A stretch of DNA of 64,000 bases, taken from positions 62,001-126,000 of the forward strand of contig JAVJQA010000001.1 in assembly GCA_040218045.1 (NCBI GenBank), read 5' to 3'. Below the pieces are notes generated by a model that worked only from the letters and a program-made list of their open reading frames with translations, was not told the DNA's origin and made no database searches. Origin of the DNA: Marinoscillum sp040218045 (GTDB taxonomy: Bacteria; Bacteroidota; Bacteroidia; Cytophagales; Cyclobacteriaceae). Every line of letters begins with the position of its first letter. Position 1 is the stretch's first letter. This document shows, piece after piece, positions 54,791 through 62,971 of this stretch. Position numbers and translations under genes: made by a program.

Positions 54791-57166
54791 TTATTTTGTC
54801 CATTTCGCTAACAATGCCTCGTACACGACATCTTGGATTCTTGTACGAATGTTTCGCCGAATAAGTTGGTAGTTATTTGAATTAGGATGTATCCTGTTGG
54901 ACAAGAAAACAAAAATGAGATTATAGGCTGGGTCTGCCCAGATCATGGTGCCAGTAAAACCTGTGTGGCCAAAACTCTCTTCAGTAGATAAAATCGACGC
55001 ATTACCTACTATTGGATCTACTTTGTCCCAACCTAATGCCCTTCTATTGTTCGGGAAAAACCGTTGGTTAAAGGTGGCTACTGTATTGGGCTCCAGATAC
55101 TGAACTCCATCATAATATCCGTCTTGCAGGATAGTTTGAATTAAAACCAGAAGTTCGTGTGCGTTCGAAAAAAGTCCTGCATGGCCTGCTATACCTCCAA
55201 ATACAGCAGCATTTCGGTCATGTACCACACCCCATACCAATTCATCACGGAAGTAATAATCAAACTCAGTTGGTGCAATCTCGAATAACTCAAATTGCTT
55301 TTCTAAAGGATTAAAAGTAAGCCTCTCTAGTCCCATTGGAGTGTAGAAGTTTTCTTCCAGGTAAATGTTTAGTGGCAAGCCCGCCACTTCTTCTACAATC
55401 TGCTGTAAGATCATAAATCCAATATCACTGTAATTGTACCCGGGAATACTGTCGTATTTGATCAGAGGAGAGCTGACAATCCAACTTCTCAAAGAATCAG
55501 CAAGGCGTACATCTGGTTTGATAGAGTAGCTCCGGTTGTCATTTTTTTCATCAGCTTCGGTCTCATAATAGAAGGTTTCCAAACGATCCGCTGTTAAGGC
55601 CTTTTCCCAAAATGGGAGATATGGTTTTAGTCCACCATTGTGAGAGAGCAACTGCTTGATGGTGATGTTTTGCTTGTTGGAGTTGATGAAGTGCGGAAGA
55701 TAATACCCCACTGTGCGGTCCAGGTTGATTTTACCCTGCTCAGTTAGCTTCATTACGGCAAGTAAGGTGGCGGAGACTTTAGTAACAGATGCCAGGTCAT
55801 ACAAAGTTTTCCTGTCCACAGGGATTAAGCTGTCATAGGTCAAATGTCCATAGGCTTCCTCCAAAATGATAGAGCCATCTACTGCAATGGCCAGCTGGCC
55901 ACCCGGAGTACTGCCTGTTTGGATCGCCTCAGCCATTATTTCTTCAATTTTCCTGATGGCTTCAGCATCGAGCCCGGTCATTTCGGGGGGAGCGTAGCCC
56001 AGGGCATTTCTTCCTTTTAGCGGTTCATTGGTGAATCCTTTTAGCAGGTTGTTGGCCACTGGCAATCTGCCCGAAATGTTATGCGATCCAAATAATTGTT
56101 GTGGGATCAGGTAGTCATAAATTTCACTTTCTATGCTGTAAATCAGTGCAGCGCTGGTGTACTGTAGGTGATTTTGGAAGTTTTCATATTTCCCTACAAA
56201 CACAATCATTCGCTCGCTGCCTATCAATCCTGTAGGCACAAAAGCATCATTGTCCAGGATCACCGGTGCCTGGCTTTTTTCAATGTCATCATACGAGGTG
56301 ATTACATAAGCATACTTGCGCAACATGTTGGCAGTACTTCCATAAGGCTCATTGGAAAGAAAACAAACGGTATCTCGTGACAATGGCAGTATACCCTGGT
56401 GGCGCTGGAGTGCAATGATCGATTCGCGACTTATTTCCACCTGAAGCTTATTGGGTAATCGCCTTTTACTCTGATCGATTTCTTCTGCTATTACCTTGTT
56501 GAGGATGCTTTGTTTGATTCGGTTGGAAGCATAGAGCCTATCAAGGATTTTTTCAGAATGACGCTCGATTTTTCTGGCAAGCATAGGTGCTATGCTCTCA
56601 TCAATAATCCAGAAGTTGTTTCCTCCCAGGTTTTCAATGATGTCTTTTTTCTTTTTCTCATTGTTAAACGCAATCCGTTCCCTGGCTATGAAGAAATCAG
56701 GATCATGAGCCATCATGCTGCGGATGAGCAAAACTTCCCTTTCAGATTTACCTGCCACGTCCGGCAAAATCAAGTAATCTATGCCTTTGTCTTTGCTGGT
56801 AGATTTGAGGTAATGAAAGTAAGTGCTGAGTAAGTCTGCCCGGGTAATTGAAGCTAGGGTGAAAAGGTCGGGCAATTGTGTTTGGTCGGCAAGGCTCGGA
56901 TTGAGGCGATCGTCCAACTGTATCGCGACATTCTTGGCTTTGTCAGCAATATTTTGGGTGATTGGCTGGTCAAAGTAGACCCCACCGTACGAATTATTGA
57001 GATTCGTATCCTCAGTTTTTACCCAAATCAGCTCACTGATCTTTTCAGCCGGACTCATGTGCTGATAGATGCTGTCTACTTTGAGGTACAGCCGGTCTGT
57101 GCCAGCATGAGCCATGATTATGCCCAGGGAACTAATCAAATACAAAATGCTTTTCAAGAAATGCAT
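54791..57166 (-). CDS. Serine hydrolase (beta-lactamase fold) with degenerate GH3 N-terminal half
   Basis: 791 residues with a signal peptide (MHFLKSILYLISSLGIIMAH). The C-terminal 380 residues form a class C beta-lactamase-like hydrolase: SVTK (Ser-x-x-Lys) in LASVTKVSATLLAVMKL, YSD in GYNYSDIGFMILQ and a terminal HTG in GHTGFTGTMIW. The front half retains GH3 landmarks (MSPAEKISELIWV, VEISRESIIALQRHQGILPL and LFGSHNISGRLPV) but lacks the KHFPGHG motif and the catalytic Asp region, and is much shorter than in the GH3-beta-lactamase fusions of about 970 residues usual in Bacteroidota. The hydrolase is probably active in the periplasm or outer membrane on peptidoglycan-like substrates; the GH3 part is probably inactive. 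Confidence 0.82.
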   Translation of the reverse strand: MHFLKSILYLISSLGIIMAHAGTDRLYLKVDSIYQHMSPAEKISELIWVKTEDTNLNNSYGGVYFDQPITQNIADKAKNVAIQLDDRLNPSLADQTQLPDLFTLASITRADLLSTYFHYLKSTSKDKGIDYLILPDVAGKSEREVLLIRSMMAHDPDFFIARERIAFNNEKKKKDIIENLGGNNFWIIDESIAPMLARKIERHSEKILDRLYASNRIKQSILNKVIAEEIDQSKRRLPNKLQVEISRESIIALQRHQGILPLSRDTVCFLSNEPYGSTANMLRKYAYVITSYDDIEKSQAPVILDNDAFVPTGLIGSERMIVFVGKYENFQNHLQYTSAALIYSIESEIYDYLIPQQLFGSHNISGRLPVANNLLKGFTNEPLKGRNALGYAPPEMTGLDAEAIRKIEEIMAEAIQTGSTPGGQLAIAVDGSIILEEAYGHLTYDSLIPVDRKTLYDLASVTKVSATLLAVMKLTEQGKINLDRTVGYYLPHFINSNKQNITIKQLLSHNGGLKPYLPFWEKALTADRLETFYYETEADEKNDNRSYSIKPDVRLADSLRSWIVSSPLIKYDSIPGYNYSDIGFMILQQIVEEVAGLPLNIYLEENFYTPMGLERLTFNPLEKQFELFEIAPTEFDYYFRDELVWGVVHDRNAAVFGGIAGHAGLFSNAHELLVLIQTILQDGYYDGVQYLEPNTVATFNQRFFPNNRRALGWDKVDPIVGNASILSTEESFGHTGFTGTMIWADPAYNLIFVFLSNRIHPNSNNYQLIRRNIRTRIQDVVYEALLAKWTK

Positions 57167-57181
57167 TGTGTCAAATTAAAT

Positions 57182-57189
57182 TAACTTTG
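57182..57189 (+). promoter_or_regulatory. Possible -7 element for the mutL operon
   Basis: TAACTTTG matches TAnnTTTG, about 115 bases before the first gene of the operon. No -33 element was confirmed, so the long leader makes it uncertain. Confidence 0.3.
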
Positions 57190-57305
57190 TCCAACTCCTG
57201 AAACAGATGGTAATAATATCGGTTGAATATCCAAATTTACCTACTAAAACGACTGTTTTAATGGTGAAAGGGTTGGAACCCAATGTATAACCCAAAAATA
57301 GGCCT

Positions 57306-57650
57306 ATGAAATTCCCTTCATTCATGAAAACTGCGAGATATCGAAGATTCGAGATAGAACCTCGCTATTATGATCCTGTAAAAGAGGAGATTGATGAGCG
57401 CACAGAAAGGATCAAGCGGGAAATGAGTGGTGAATACAGCACGGAATATTCTGGTGCGCGCATCAGTTTTGACCGGAAGAGTAGAAAAACCGCCAGTACC
57501 TCGTTTTTGCAGTTACTCATAGCTGCTATTTTGTCATTGATGGTTGTAGGTTGGTTGTATTTTGGTAATGAAGTTTTCTATGTTTTGATCGCTTTGATTC
57601 CTTTCTATTTGTATAAACGATTGAGAAAACCGTTCCAGGAGCGCGACTAA
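57306..57650 (+). CDS. Small membrane protein preceding mutL
   Basis: 114 residues. The N-terminal half is basic and soluble (RRFEIEPRYYDPVKEEIDER); the C-terminal half has two close hydrophobic stretches (FLQLLIAAILSLMVVGWLYF and VFYVLIALIPFYLY). Similar short proteins often precede mutL in Bacteroidota, with no known function. The stop is immediately followed by the mutL start, so the two are co-translated. Confidence 0.7.
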   Translation: MKFPSFMKTARYRRFEIEPRYYDPVKEEIDERTERIKREMSGEYSTEYSGARISFDRKSRKTASTSFLQLLIAAILSLMVVGWLYFGNEVFYVLIALIPFYLYKRLRKPFQERD

Positions 57651-59483
57651 ATGGAGGATATTGTCCACTTATTGCCGGATGGTATAGCCAATCAGATAGC
57701 TGCAGGAGAAGTGGTGCAGCGGCCAGCCTCAGTAGTCAAAGAACTTTTGGAAAACAGCATAGATGCGGGAGCCACTCTCATCAAACTGGTAGTAAAGGAT
57801 GCTGGCAAGGCACTCATCCAGGTGATAGATGATGGCAAAGGCATGAGCGTGACTGATGCTCGTATGAGTTTCGAGCGTCATGCTACTTCAAAAATCCGCC
57901 ATGCCGAGGATCTTTTTAAGATTAGGACCATGGGTTTTAGAGGAGAGGCACTTGCCTCCATAGCGGCCGTAGCTCAGGTGGAAATGAAGACCAAACGAAA
58001 AAGTGACGAACTGGGAACACTGATCCAGGTAGAGTCTTCGGAAATAAAAAGACAGGAACCCACAGCCACAAAAGACGGAACAGCGATCTCTGTGAAAAAT
58101 CTTTTTTACAATGTGCCTGCACGGAGAAATTTCCTGAAATCGAACCCAGTGGAGTTGCGGCACATTACTGATGAGTTTCATCGTGTGGCTTTGGCGAACC
58201 CGGAAGTGTCCATGGTCATGCTCAACAATGACCTGGAAATGTTTCAGCTGGAAGCTGGCAAACTGAGCAAGCGCATAGTTCAATTGTTTGGCAAAAATTA
58301 CCAGCAACAGCTCATCCCCTGCCAGGAAGAAACCCCACATGTAAAAGTGGAAGGCTATGTGGGAAAACCAGAATACTCAAAAAAGACTCGTGGAGAACAA
58401 TTCTTCTTCGTGAATGGACGATACATCCGCAATAACTACCTCAATCATGCTGTAAGTAACGCATATCAGGGGTTGCTAAAGGAAGATTATCATCCATTTT
58501 ATGTATTGTTCATAGAGATGGATCCACTGCACGTGGATATCAATGTGCATCCCACCAAGACAGAAGTGAAGTTTGATGATGATCGAATGCTTTATGGGGT
58601 GATCAGTTCATCTGTGAGACAGGCACTCGGTTCATTTAATGTGACCCCTTCACTTGATTTTAATACAGATGTAAATTTTGAACAGTTTACATCACCAGAC
58701 CGACCTCAGTTTACTCAGACCTCTTCGAGTAAAGACAATCAGTACGCACAGTTCAAAAACATCGATGCCAAACGTGATCATGCAAAAAACTGGGAGTCAC
58801 TATATGATTTTGCCAAAAAGGAAGATATCATTTCTGATGATCAACTGGAACGTGAAGCTCCGGGAAGTACGGTGACCTTTAGCAGCAGCATCAACGAGAA
58901 AGATGATCACGAGCTCATGCCGAGCAAGACTTACAGGCTGCACAACAGGTTTTTGATCAAGCAGGTAAAGTCGGGGATGACGATCATAGATGAACGAGCG
59001 GCTTTTGAAAGAATCCTCTTTGAGCGATATGACTCCAGGCTAAGGAGTGACCGGGGCGCTTCACAAAGCACTCTGTTCCCACAGCAAGTTTCTTTAAACC
59101 CATCCGACTATACACTCGTTATGGAGATAAAATCGGAGATCCAACAGCTCGGGTTCGAGTTTGAGGAAATGGGTCAGCATATGATTGTCATTCAAGGTGT
59201 ACCTGCCGAGCTTTCCAGTTGTAATGAAAAGGAAGTTTTTGAAGAACTACTGGAGCAGTATAAGTTCAATAAGAAGGAGCTAGGAATCAATCAAAAAGAG
59301 AACTTATGTAGATCTTTGGCCAAGCGAACTGCAGCCATCAAGTGTAAGCATTTGAGCGATCAGGAAGCCGAACAACTCATCGATCAGCTTTTTGCATGCA
59401 AGCAGCCAAACTATACACCAGACGGTAATCCGACTTATAAATTAATTAGTTTAGAAAAAATAAAAAGCTGGTTTAGCTCATGA
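57651..59483 (+). CDS. mutL: DNA mismatch repair protein MutL
   Basis: 610 residues. The GHKL ATPase domain is clear: LPDGIANQIAAGEVVQRPAS, LLENSIDAGATLI, DDGKGMS, RHATSKI and TMGFRGEALASIAAV, then the transducer domain with FVNGRYIRN and DINVHPTKTEVKF. The C-terminal dimerisation domain reads IIDERAAFERILFERYDSR where endonuclease-active MutL has DQHAxxExxxxE, and the usual CPHGRP end is replaced by ACKQPNYTPDG. It should couple MutS recognition to repair; intrinsic nicking activity is doubtful. The rhomboid gene overlaps its stop by 4 bases. Confidence 0.95.
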   Translation: MEDIVHLLPDGIANQIAAGEVVQRPASVVKELLENSIDAGATLIKLVVKDAGKALIQVIDDGKGMSVTDARMSFERHATSKIRHAEDLFKIRTMGFRGEALASIAAVAQVEMKTKRKSDELGTLIQVESSEIKRQEPTATKDGTAISVKNLFYNVPARRNFLKSNPVELRHITDEFHRVALANPEVSMVMLNNDLEMFQLEAGKLSKRIVQLFGKNYQQQLIPCQEETPHVKVEGYVGKPEYSKKTRGEQFFFVNGRYIRNNYLNHAVSNAYQGLLKEDYHPFYVLFIEMDPLHVDINVHPTKTEVKFDDDRMLYGVISSSVRQALGSFNVTPSLDFNTDVNFEQFTSPDRPQFTQTSSSKDNQYAQFKNIDAKRDHAKNWESLYDFAKKEDIISDDQLEREAPGSTVTFSSSINEKDDHELMPSKTYRLHNRFLIKQVKSGMTIIDERAAFERILFERYDSRLRSDRGASQSTLFPQQVSLNPSDYTLVMEIKSEIQQLGFEFEEMGQHMIVIQGVPAELSSCNEKEVFEELLEQYKFNKKELGINQKENLCRSLAKRTAAIKCKHLSDQEAEQLIDQLFACKQPNYTPDGNPTYKLISLEKIKSWFSS

Positions 59484-60274
59484 TGAGAATTACACCAATG
59501 GTGAAAAACATCCTGATCATCAACGTTGGGATCTTTATTATACAAGCATTTCTTTCTTTACCACTATCAAGCCTTTTTGGATTAAGGGTGATTTTTGCAG
59601 AGGAGTTTGCTCCATACCAGTTTCTAACCTACATGTGGATTCATGGTGGTTTTGGCCACCTTTTGGGCAATATGTTTGCCGTCTTCATCTTTGGTCCAAT
59701 GCTGGAGCAGGTCTGGGGGTCTAAGCGCTTCCTTACCTTTTACCTGATTTGTGGAATAGGGGCAGGAGTGCTTTACGGGGCTGCAGATTTTGTGGAAACT
59801 TTGGATTTGAGAAATGATAAGGAGGCATATCTGGAAAACCCTAATCCGGATAATTTTAGCATGTTTATCGTGGAACACAAATCTCCAAGATATAATTTAA
59901 GCAGGTTGGCTGAGTTTTCTGATGATTATTATGATCACGAAAATGATATCAATTACAAATCTCAAGCCATTCAGATTGTAAAAGATATTTATAGAGACCT
60001 AACCAATATTCCAATGGTTGGTGCTTCCGGGGCGGTTTTTGGAATTCTAATGGCATTTGGGATGCTATTTCCAAACACCGAGCTGTTTTTGTTGTTTCCT
60101 CCGATACCAATTAAAGCTAAATATTTAGTACTGTTTTATGGTCTGTATGAACTTTATAGCGAATTTAGTAGGGTCGAAGGAGACAATGTAGCACACCTCG
60201 CGCACTTGGGGGGAATGCTCATTGCATATATTCTGCTTAAAGTTTGGCAAAAGGACAACGGGAGATTTTACTAA
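59480..60274 (+). CDS. Rhomboid-family intramembrane serine protease (first of two)
   Basis: 264 residues with about six hydrophobic segments. The catalytic Ser lies in MVGASGAVFGILMAFG (GxSG), the His in NVAHLAHLGGMLI, and the conserved HGGFGHLLGNMF precedes them. A polar insertion of about 70 residues (about 110-180, ETLDLRNDKEAYLENPNPDN and on) separates the early helices from the Ser helix and probably faces out of the membrane. It cleaves membrane proteins within the bilayer; the substrates are unknown. It overlaps mutL by 4 bases and abuts the next rhomboid gene. Confidence 0.87.
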   Translation: MMRITPMVKNILIINVGIFIIQAFLSLPLSSLFGLRVIFAEEFAPYQFLTYMWIHGGFGHLLGNMFAVFIFGPMLEQVWGSKRFLTFYLICGIGAGVLYGAADFVETLDLRNDKEAYLENPNPDNFSMFIVEHKSPRYNLSRLAEFSDDYYDHENDINYKSQAIQIVKDIYRDLTNIPMVGASGAVFGILMAFGMLFPNTELFLLFPPIPIKAKYLVLFYGLYELYSEFSRVEGDNVAHLAHLGGMLIAYILLKVWQKDNGRFY

Positions 60275-61189
60275 ATGATGAACAATAGCATACTGGACGA
60301 CTTTAAGAATGCCTGGAACAAGCCTAACAATGCGCCGGCACAGCTGATCATTATCAATGTGGTGGTTTTTTTGGTTTTAGGTATACTGATGGTGATTAGT
60401 ACCTTGTCAGGTACAGAGATCATTTTTCAGGTAGTCTACAATCAGTTCTCCATTCCTCCGGTTCTCACCGACTTTATCCTGAGGCCATGGACTTTGTTCA
60501 CTTATGCATTTGCACACAGCTTGTCAGGTATTTTCCACATCCTGTTCAATATGCTGATCTTTTACTGGTTTAGTAAGTTGATTCTTGAATTTTTAGGAAA
60601 CCAAAAAGTGATTGCCATCTATGTCCTTGGTGCTCTGGCTGGTGGGGTGGCTTATTTACTTGTTTATAACCTTATCCCATTTTATCAGGAGCAGGCTCCA
60701 GGCATAAGTGGGATGGTAGGAGCTTCGGCAGCAGTTTATGCCACTGTAGTTGCAGCTGCGGTATTTATGCCTAACTATACATTCTTTTTACTCTTTTTGG
60801 GTCCCGTTCGAATCAAGTATATCGCTGCATTTTACGTTGTAGTTTCCTTTCTTGGAAGTACGGGAGGTAATGCAGGTGGCAATATTGCCCACCTGGGTGG
60901 GGCACTCGTGGGTTGGCTCTACATATCCCAGCTGCGAAGTGGCACGGACATAGGCGCGTGGATCATTGGATTTATCAATTGGGTGAAAAGCTTCTTTGTG
61001 GCATCACCCAAAATAAAGGTGACCCACAGATCTGCTCCCAAGCAGTCAAAGTCCAGAAAGACAACCTCCGGTGCCAGTAAACCTGAGCAGGAGGAAATTG
61101 ACGCCATACTCGACAAGATTTCCCAGTCCGGATATGATAGTCTGACCAAAGAAGAAAAGCAGAAGCTTTTCAATGCCAGTAAAAAGTAG
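60275..61189 (+). CDS. Rhomboid-family protease with C-terminal extension (second of two)
   Basis: 304 residues. Rhomboid helices include HSLSGIFHILFNMLIFYW, the Ser in GMVGASAAVYATVVAAA (Ala in place of the usual Gly after Ser) and the His in GNIAHLGGALVGWL. The C-terminal 75 residues form a soluble Lys-rich linker and a helical end (EEIDAILDKISQSGYDSLTK), a DUF6576-like tail common in Bacteroidota rhomboids. It starts directly after the first rhomboid gene, so the two may cooperate or have divergent substrates (inference). Confidence 0.86.
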   Translation: MMNNSILDDFKNAWNKPNNAPAQLIIINVVVFLVLGILMVISTLSGTEIIFQVVYNQFSIPPVLTDFILRPWTLFTYAFAHSLSGIFHILFNMLIFYWFSKLILEFLGNQKVIAIYVLGALAGGVAYLLVYNLIPFYQEQAPGISGMVGASAAVYATVVAAAVFMPNYTFFLLFLGPVRIKYIAAFYVVVSFLGSTGGNAGGNIAHLGGALVGWLYISQLRSGTDIGAWIIGFINWVKSFFVASPKIKVTHRSAPKQSKSRKTTSGASKPEQEEIDAILDKISQSGYDSLTKEEKQKLFNASKK

Positions 61190-61293
61190 ATCTAGTCACT
61201 GATAAATTCTTACCTGTAGTCGAGTCTTTCGTTGAAATATTTGTGAGAGAGATGTGAATATTTCTTCATTATGTCTACTTTGGTTAGGCATAA

Positions 61294-61884
61294 ATGGACA
61301 CAAACCTTCACATCGACGAAGATTTTAGTGAAGATAAGGATCACTGGACGAGACTTCTAAAGAAGGAAAAAGCTGCGTTGGCTTATTTTTTCAGGAAGTA
61401 TTATTCATTGCTCTTTAACTATGGGCTGAAAATTTGCCGTGATGAACGACTAGTTGAAGACACCATACAGGATGTCTTTGTGAAGATCTGGAATACCAGG
61501 AACCTTCCTGAAGTTACCAACCCAAAATCCTACGTTTTAATAATCTTTAAAAATGCGCTTCTTGATAAACTCAAAGAAGCCAAAAAACTTGGGTCTGGAA
61601 CGTTCACGTTCGATCACGACACGGAATCCATCCAGGAAAAGATCATTGAAGATGAATCAATGCGCGCTGTGAGAACGCAGATAGACATTGGTCTTGACCT
61701 ACTACCTGCCCGTCAGCGTGAAATCCTCTATTTAAGGTTTTACAACGATTTGGACTATCAGGAGATAGCGGATGTGTTGGGAATCAACTACCAATCAGTT
61801 AGGAACTCCATTCATGAGTCAATGAAAAAATTGCGCAAAACCATCGTTTTAGGTTCAATTATTCTGGTGCAATATCTCTTCTAA
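61294..61884 (+). CDS. ECF RNA polymerase sigma factor of the FecI type
   Basis: 196 residues. Region 2 (about 25-95, AYFFRKYYSLLFNYGLKICR, then EDTIQDVFVKIWNTR) and region 4 (about 135-190, LPARQREILYLRFYNDLDYQ, and IADVLGINYQSVRNSIHESM) are complete. It precedes a FecR anti-sigma gene and a SusC-like receptor gene, the standard signal relay in which an outer-membrane receptor releases the sigma factor. A TACTTTG -7-like sequence lies about 20 bases before the ATG. Confidence 0.9.
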   Translation: MDTNLHIDEDFSEDKDHWTRLLKKEKAALAYFFRKYYSLLFNYGLKICRDERLVEDTIQDVFVKIWNTRNLPEVTNPKSYVLIIFKNALLDKLKEAKKLGSGTFTFDHDTESIQEKIIEDESMRAVRTQIDIGLDLLPARQREILYLRFYNDLDYQEIADVLGINYQSVRNSIHESMKKLRKTIVLGSIILVQYLF

Positions 61885-61972
61885 AAATTTTGTTGAGAAA
61901 AAATCATGAATAGGCAGTACAAAATATAGGTGCTGAAGTCTATAGGGTAAAAACAGTCCTATAAACGCCTGT

Positions 61973-62968
61973 ATGAACCCAGAAACCTATTCATTAGAAG
62001 ATTATCTCACTGACCAATCATTCCAGAAATGGGCAAAAGGAACTGCAAGTATAGCAGAGCATAACTTTTGGAATGATTTTTATGAAAACCATCCTGAGAA
62101 GCATGAGCTAATTAGACAAGCCAAAGTTTCGGTTTTAAGTCTTTCACGCACTGAGTCTCAGGTCGATCAGGCGACTATTGAGCTCTCATGGAAAACCGTT
62201 GAAGCTAGAATAGACGAGAGCTCCAAAAAACCTATTCAACTTCGAAGATGGATGGCCTATGCTGCAATGATTGTTGCCGTGGCTTCTGCGCTTTTCTTTT
62301 TCAAATCTGAGAAAGTTACTTATGTGAGGTATTCGGCTGGTTATGGACAGACCAGCAAAGTCAACTTGTCAGATGGAACACTCATCACACTGAATGCCAA
62401 CTCAAGCGTTAAAGTGGCCGCACAATGGGAAGATGGTCCGCGGGAGGTTTGGCTGGAGTCTGGTGAAGCCTTTTTTGAGGTATCAAAAACCAAAGACAAG
62501 CAACCTTTCTATGTTTATTCAGATGGTGTGCAGGTGAAGGTGCTAGGGACCGAGTTCAATGTGAACAGGAGGTCTGATGACACCAGGGTAATGCTTAGGG
62601 AAGGAAAAGTTCAGGTATCGCATGTCAATGTTCATACCACACTGGTGCCAGGTGAAATGGCCATCGTAAATCCTAGATCTGCTCATATCAATGTAACCTC
62701 TGTTGATGTCAGTAAATATGACAGTTGGTTGCGAAACAAGATCATTTTTGAGAATACCAGCCTTAAAGAAGTATCCAAAATTATAGAAGCACACTATGGT
62801 GTCACCACTTATTTGGATGAAGCATTGATGAACAGGGAGATTTCCGGAGAGCTCCCAAATGGCAATCTTGAATTGCTGTTGAATGCCATTGAGATCATTC
62901 ATGATCTAAATATTACCTACAAAGGTGATCGAGTCACTATTCATGAGAAAATCAGTCAATCCAATTAG
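61973..62968 (+). CDS. FecR-family anti-sigma factor
   Basis: 331 residues. A short cytoplasmic N-terminal part is followed by one membrane helix (about 87-105, WMAYAAMIVAVASALFFF), the FecR domain (about 115-215, SAGYGQTSKVNLSDGTLITL, EVWLESGEAFFEVSK, VLGTEFNVN) and a C-terminal DUF4974-like domain (FENTSLKEVSKIIEAHYGVT, and ISGELPNGNLELLLNAIEII). It holds the sigma factor until the receptor signals. It lies 88 bases after the sigma gene and 3 bases before the receptor gene. Confidence 0.92.
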   Translation: MNPETYSLEDYLTDQSFQKWAKGTASIAEHNFWNDFYENHPEKHELIRQAKVSVLSLSRTESQVDQATIELSWKTVEARIDESSKKPIQLRRWMAYAAMIVAVASALFFFKSEKVTYVRYSAGYGQTSKVNLSDGTLITLNANSSVKVAAQWEDGPREVWLESGEAFFEVSKTKDKQPFYVYSDGVQVKVLGTEFNVNRRSDDTRVMLREGKVQVSHVNVHTTLVPGEMAIVNPRSAHINVTSVDVSKYDSWLRNKIIFENTSLKEVSKIIEAHYGVTTYLDEALMNREISGELPNGNLELLLNAIEIIHDLNITYKGDRVTIHEKISQSN

Positions 62969-62971
62969 CAT

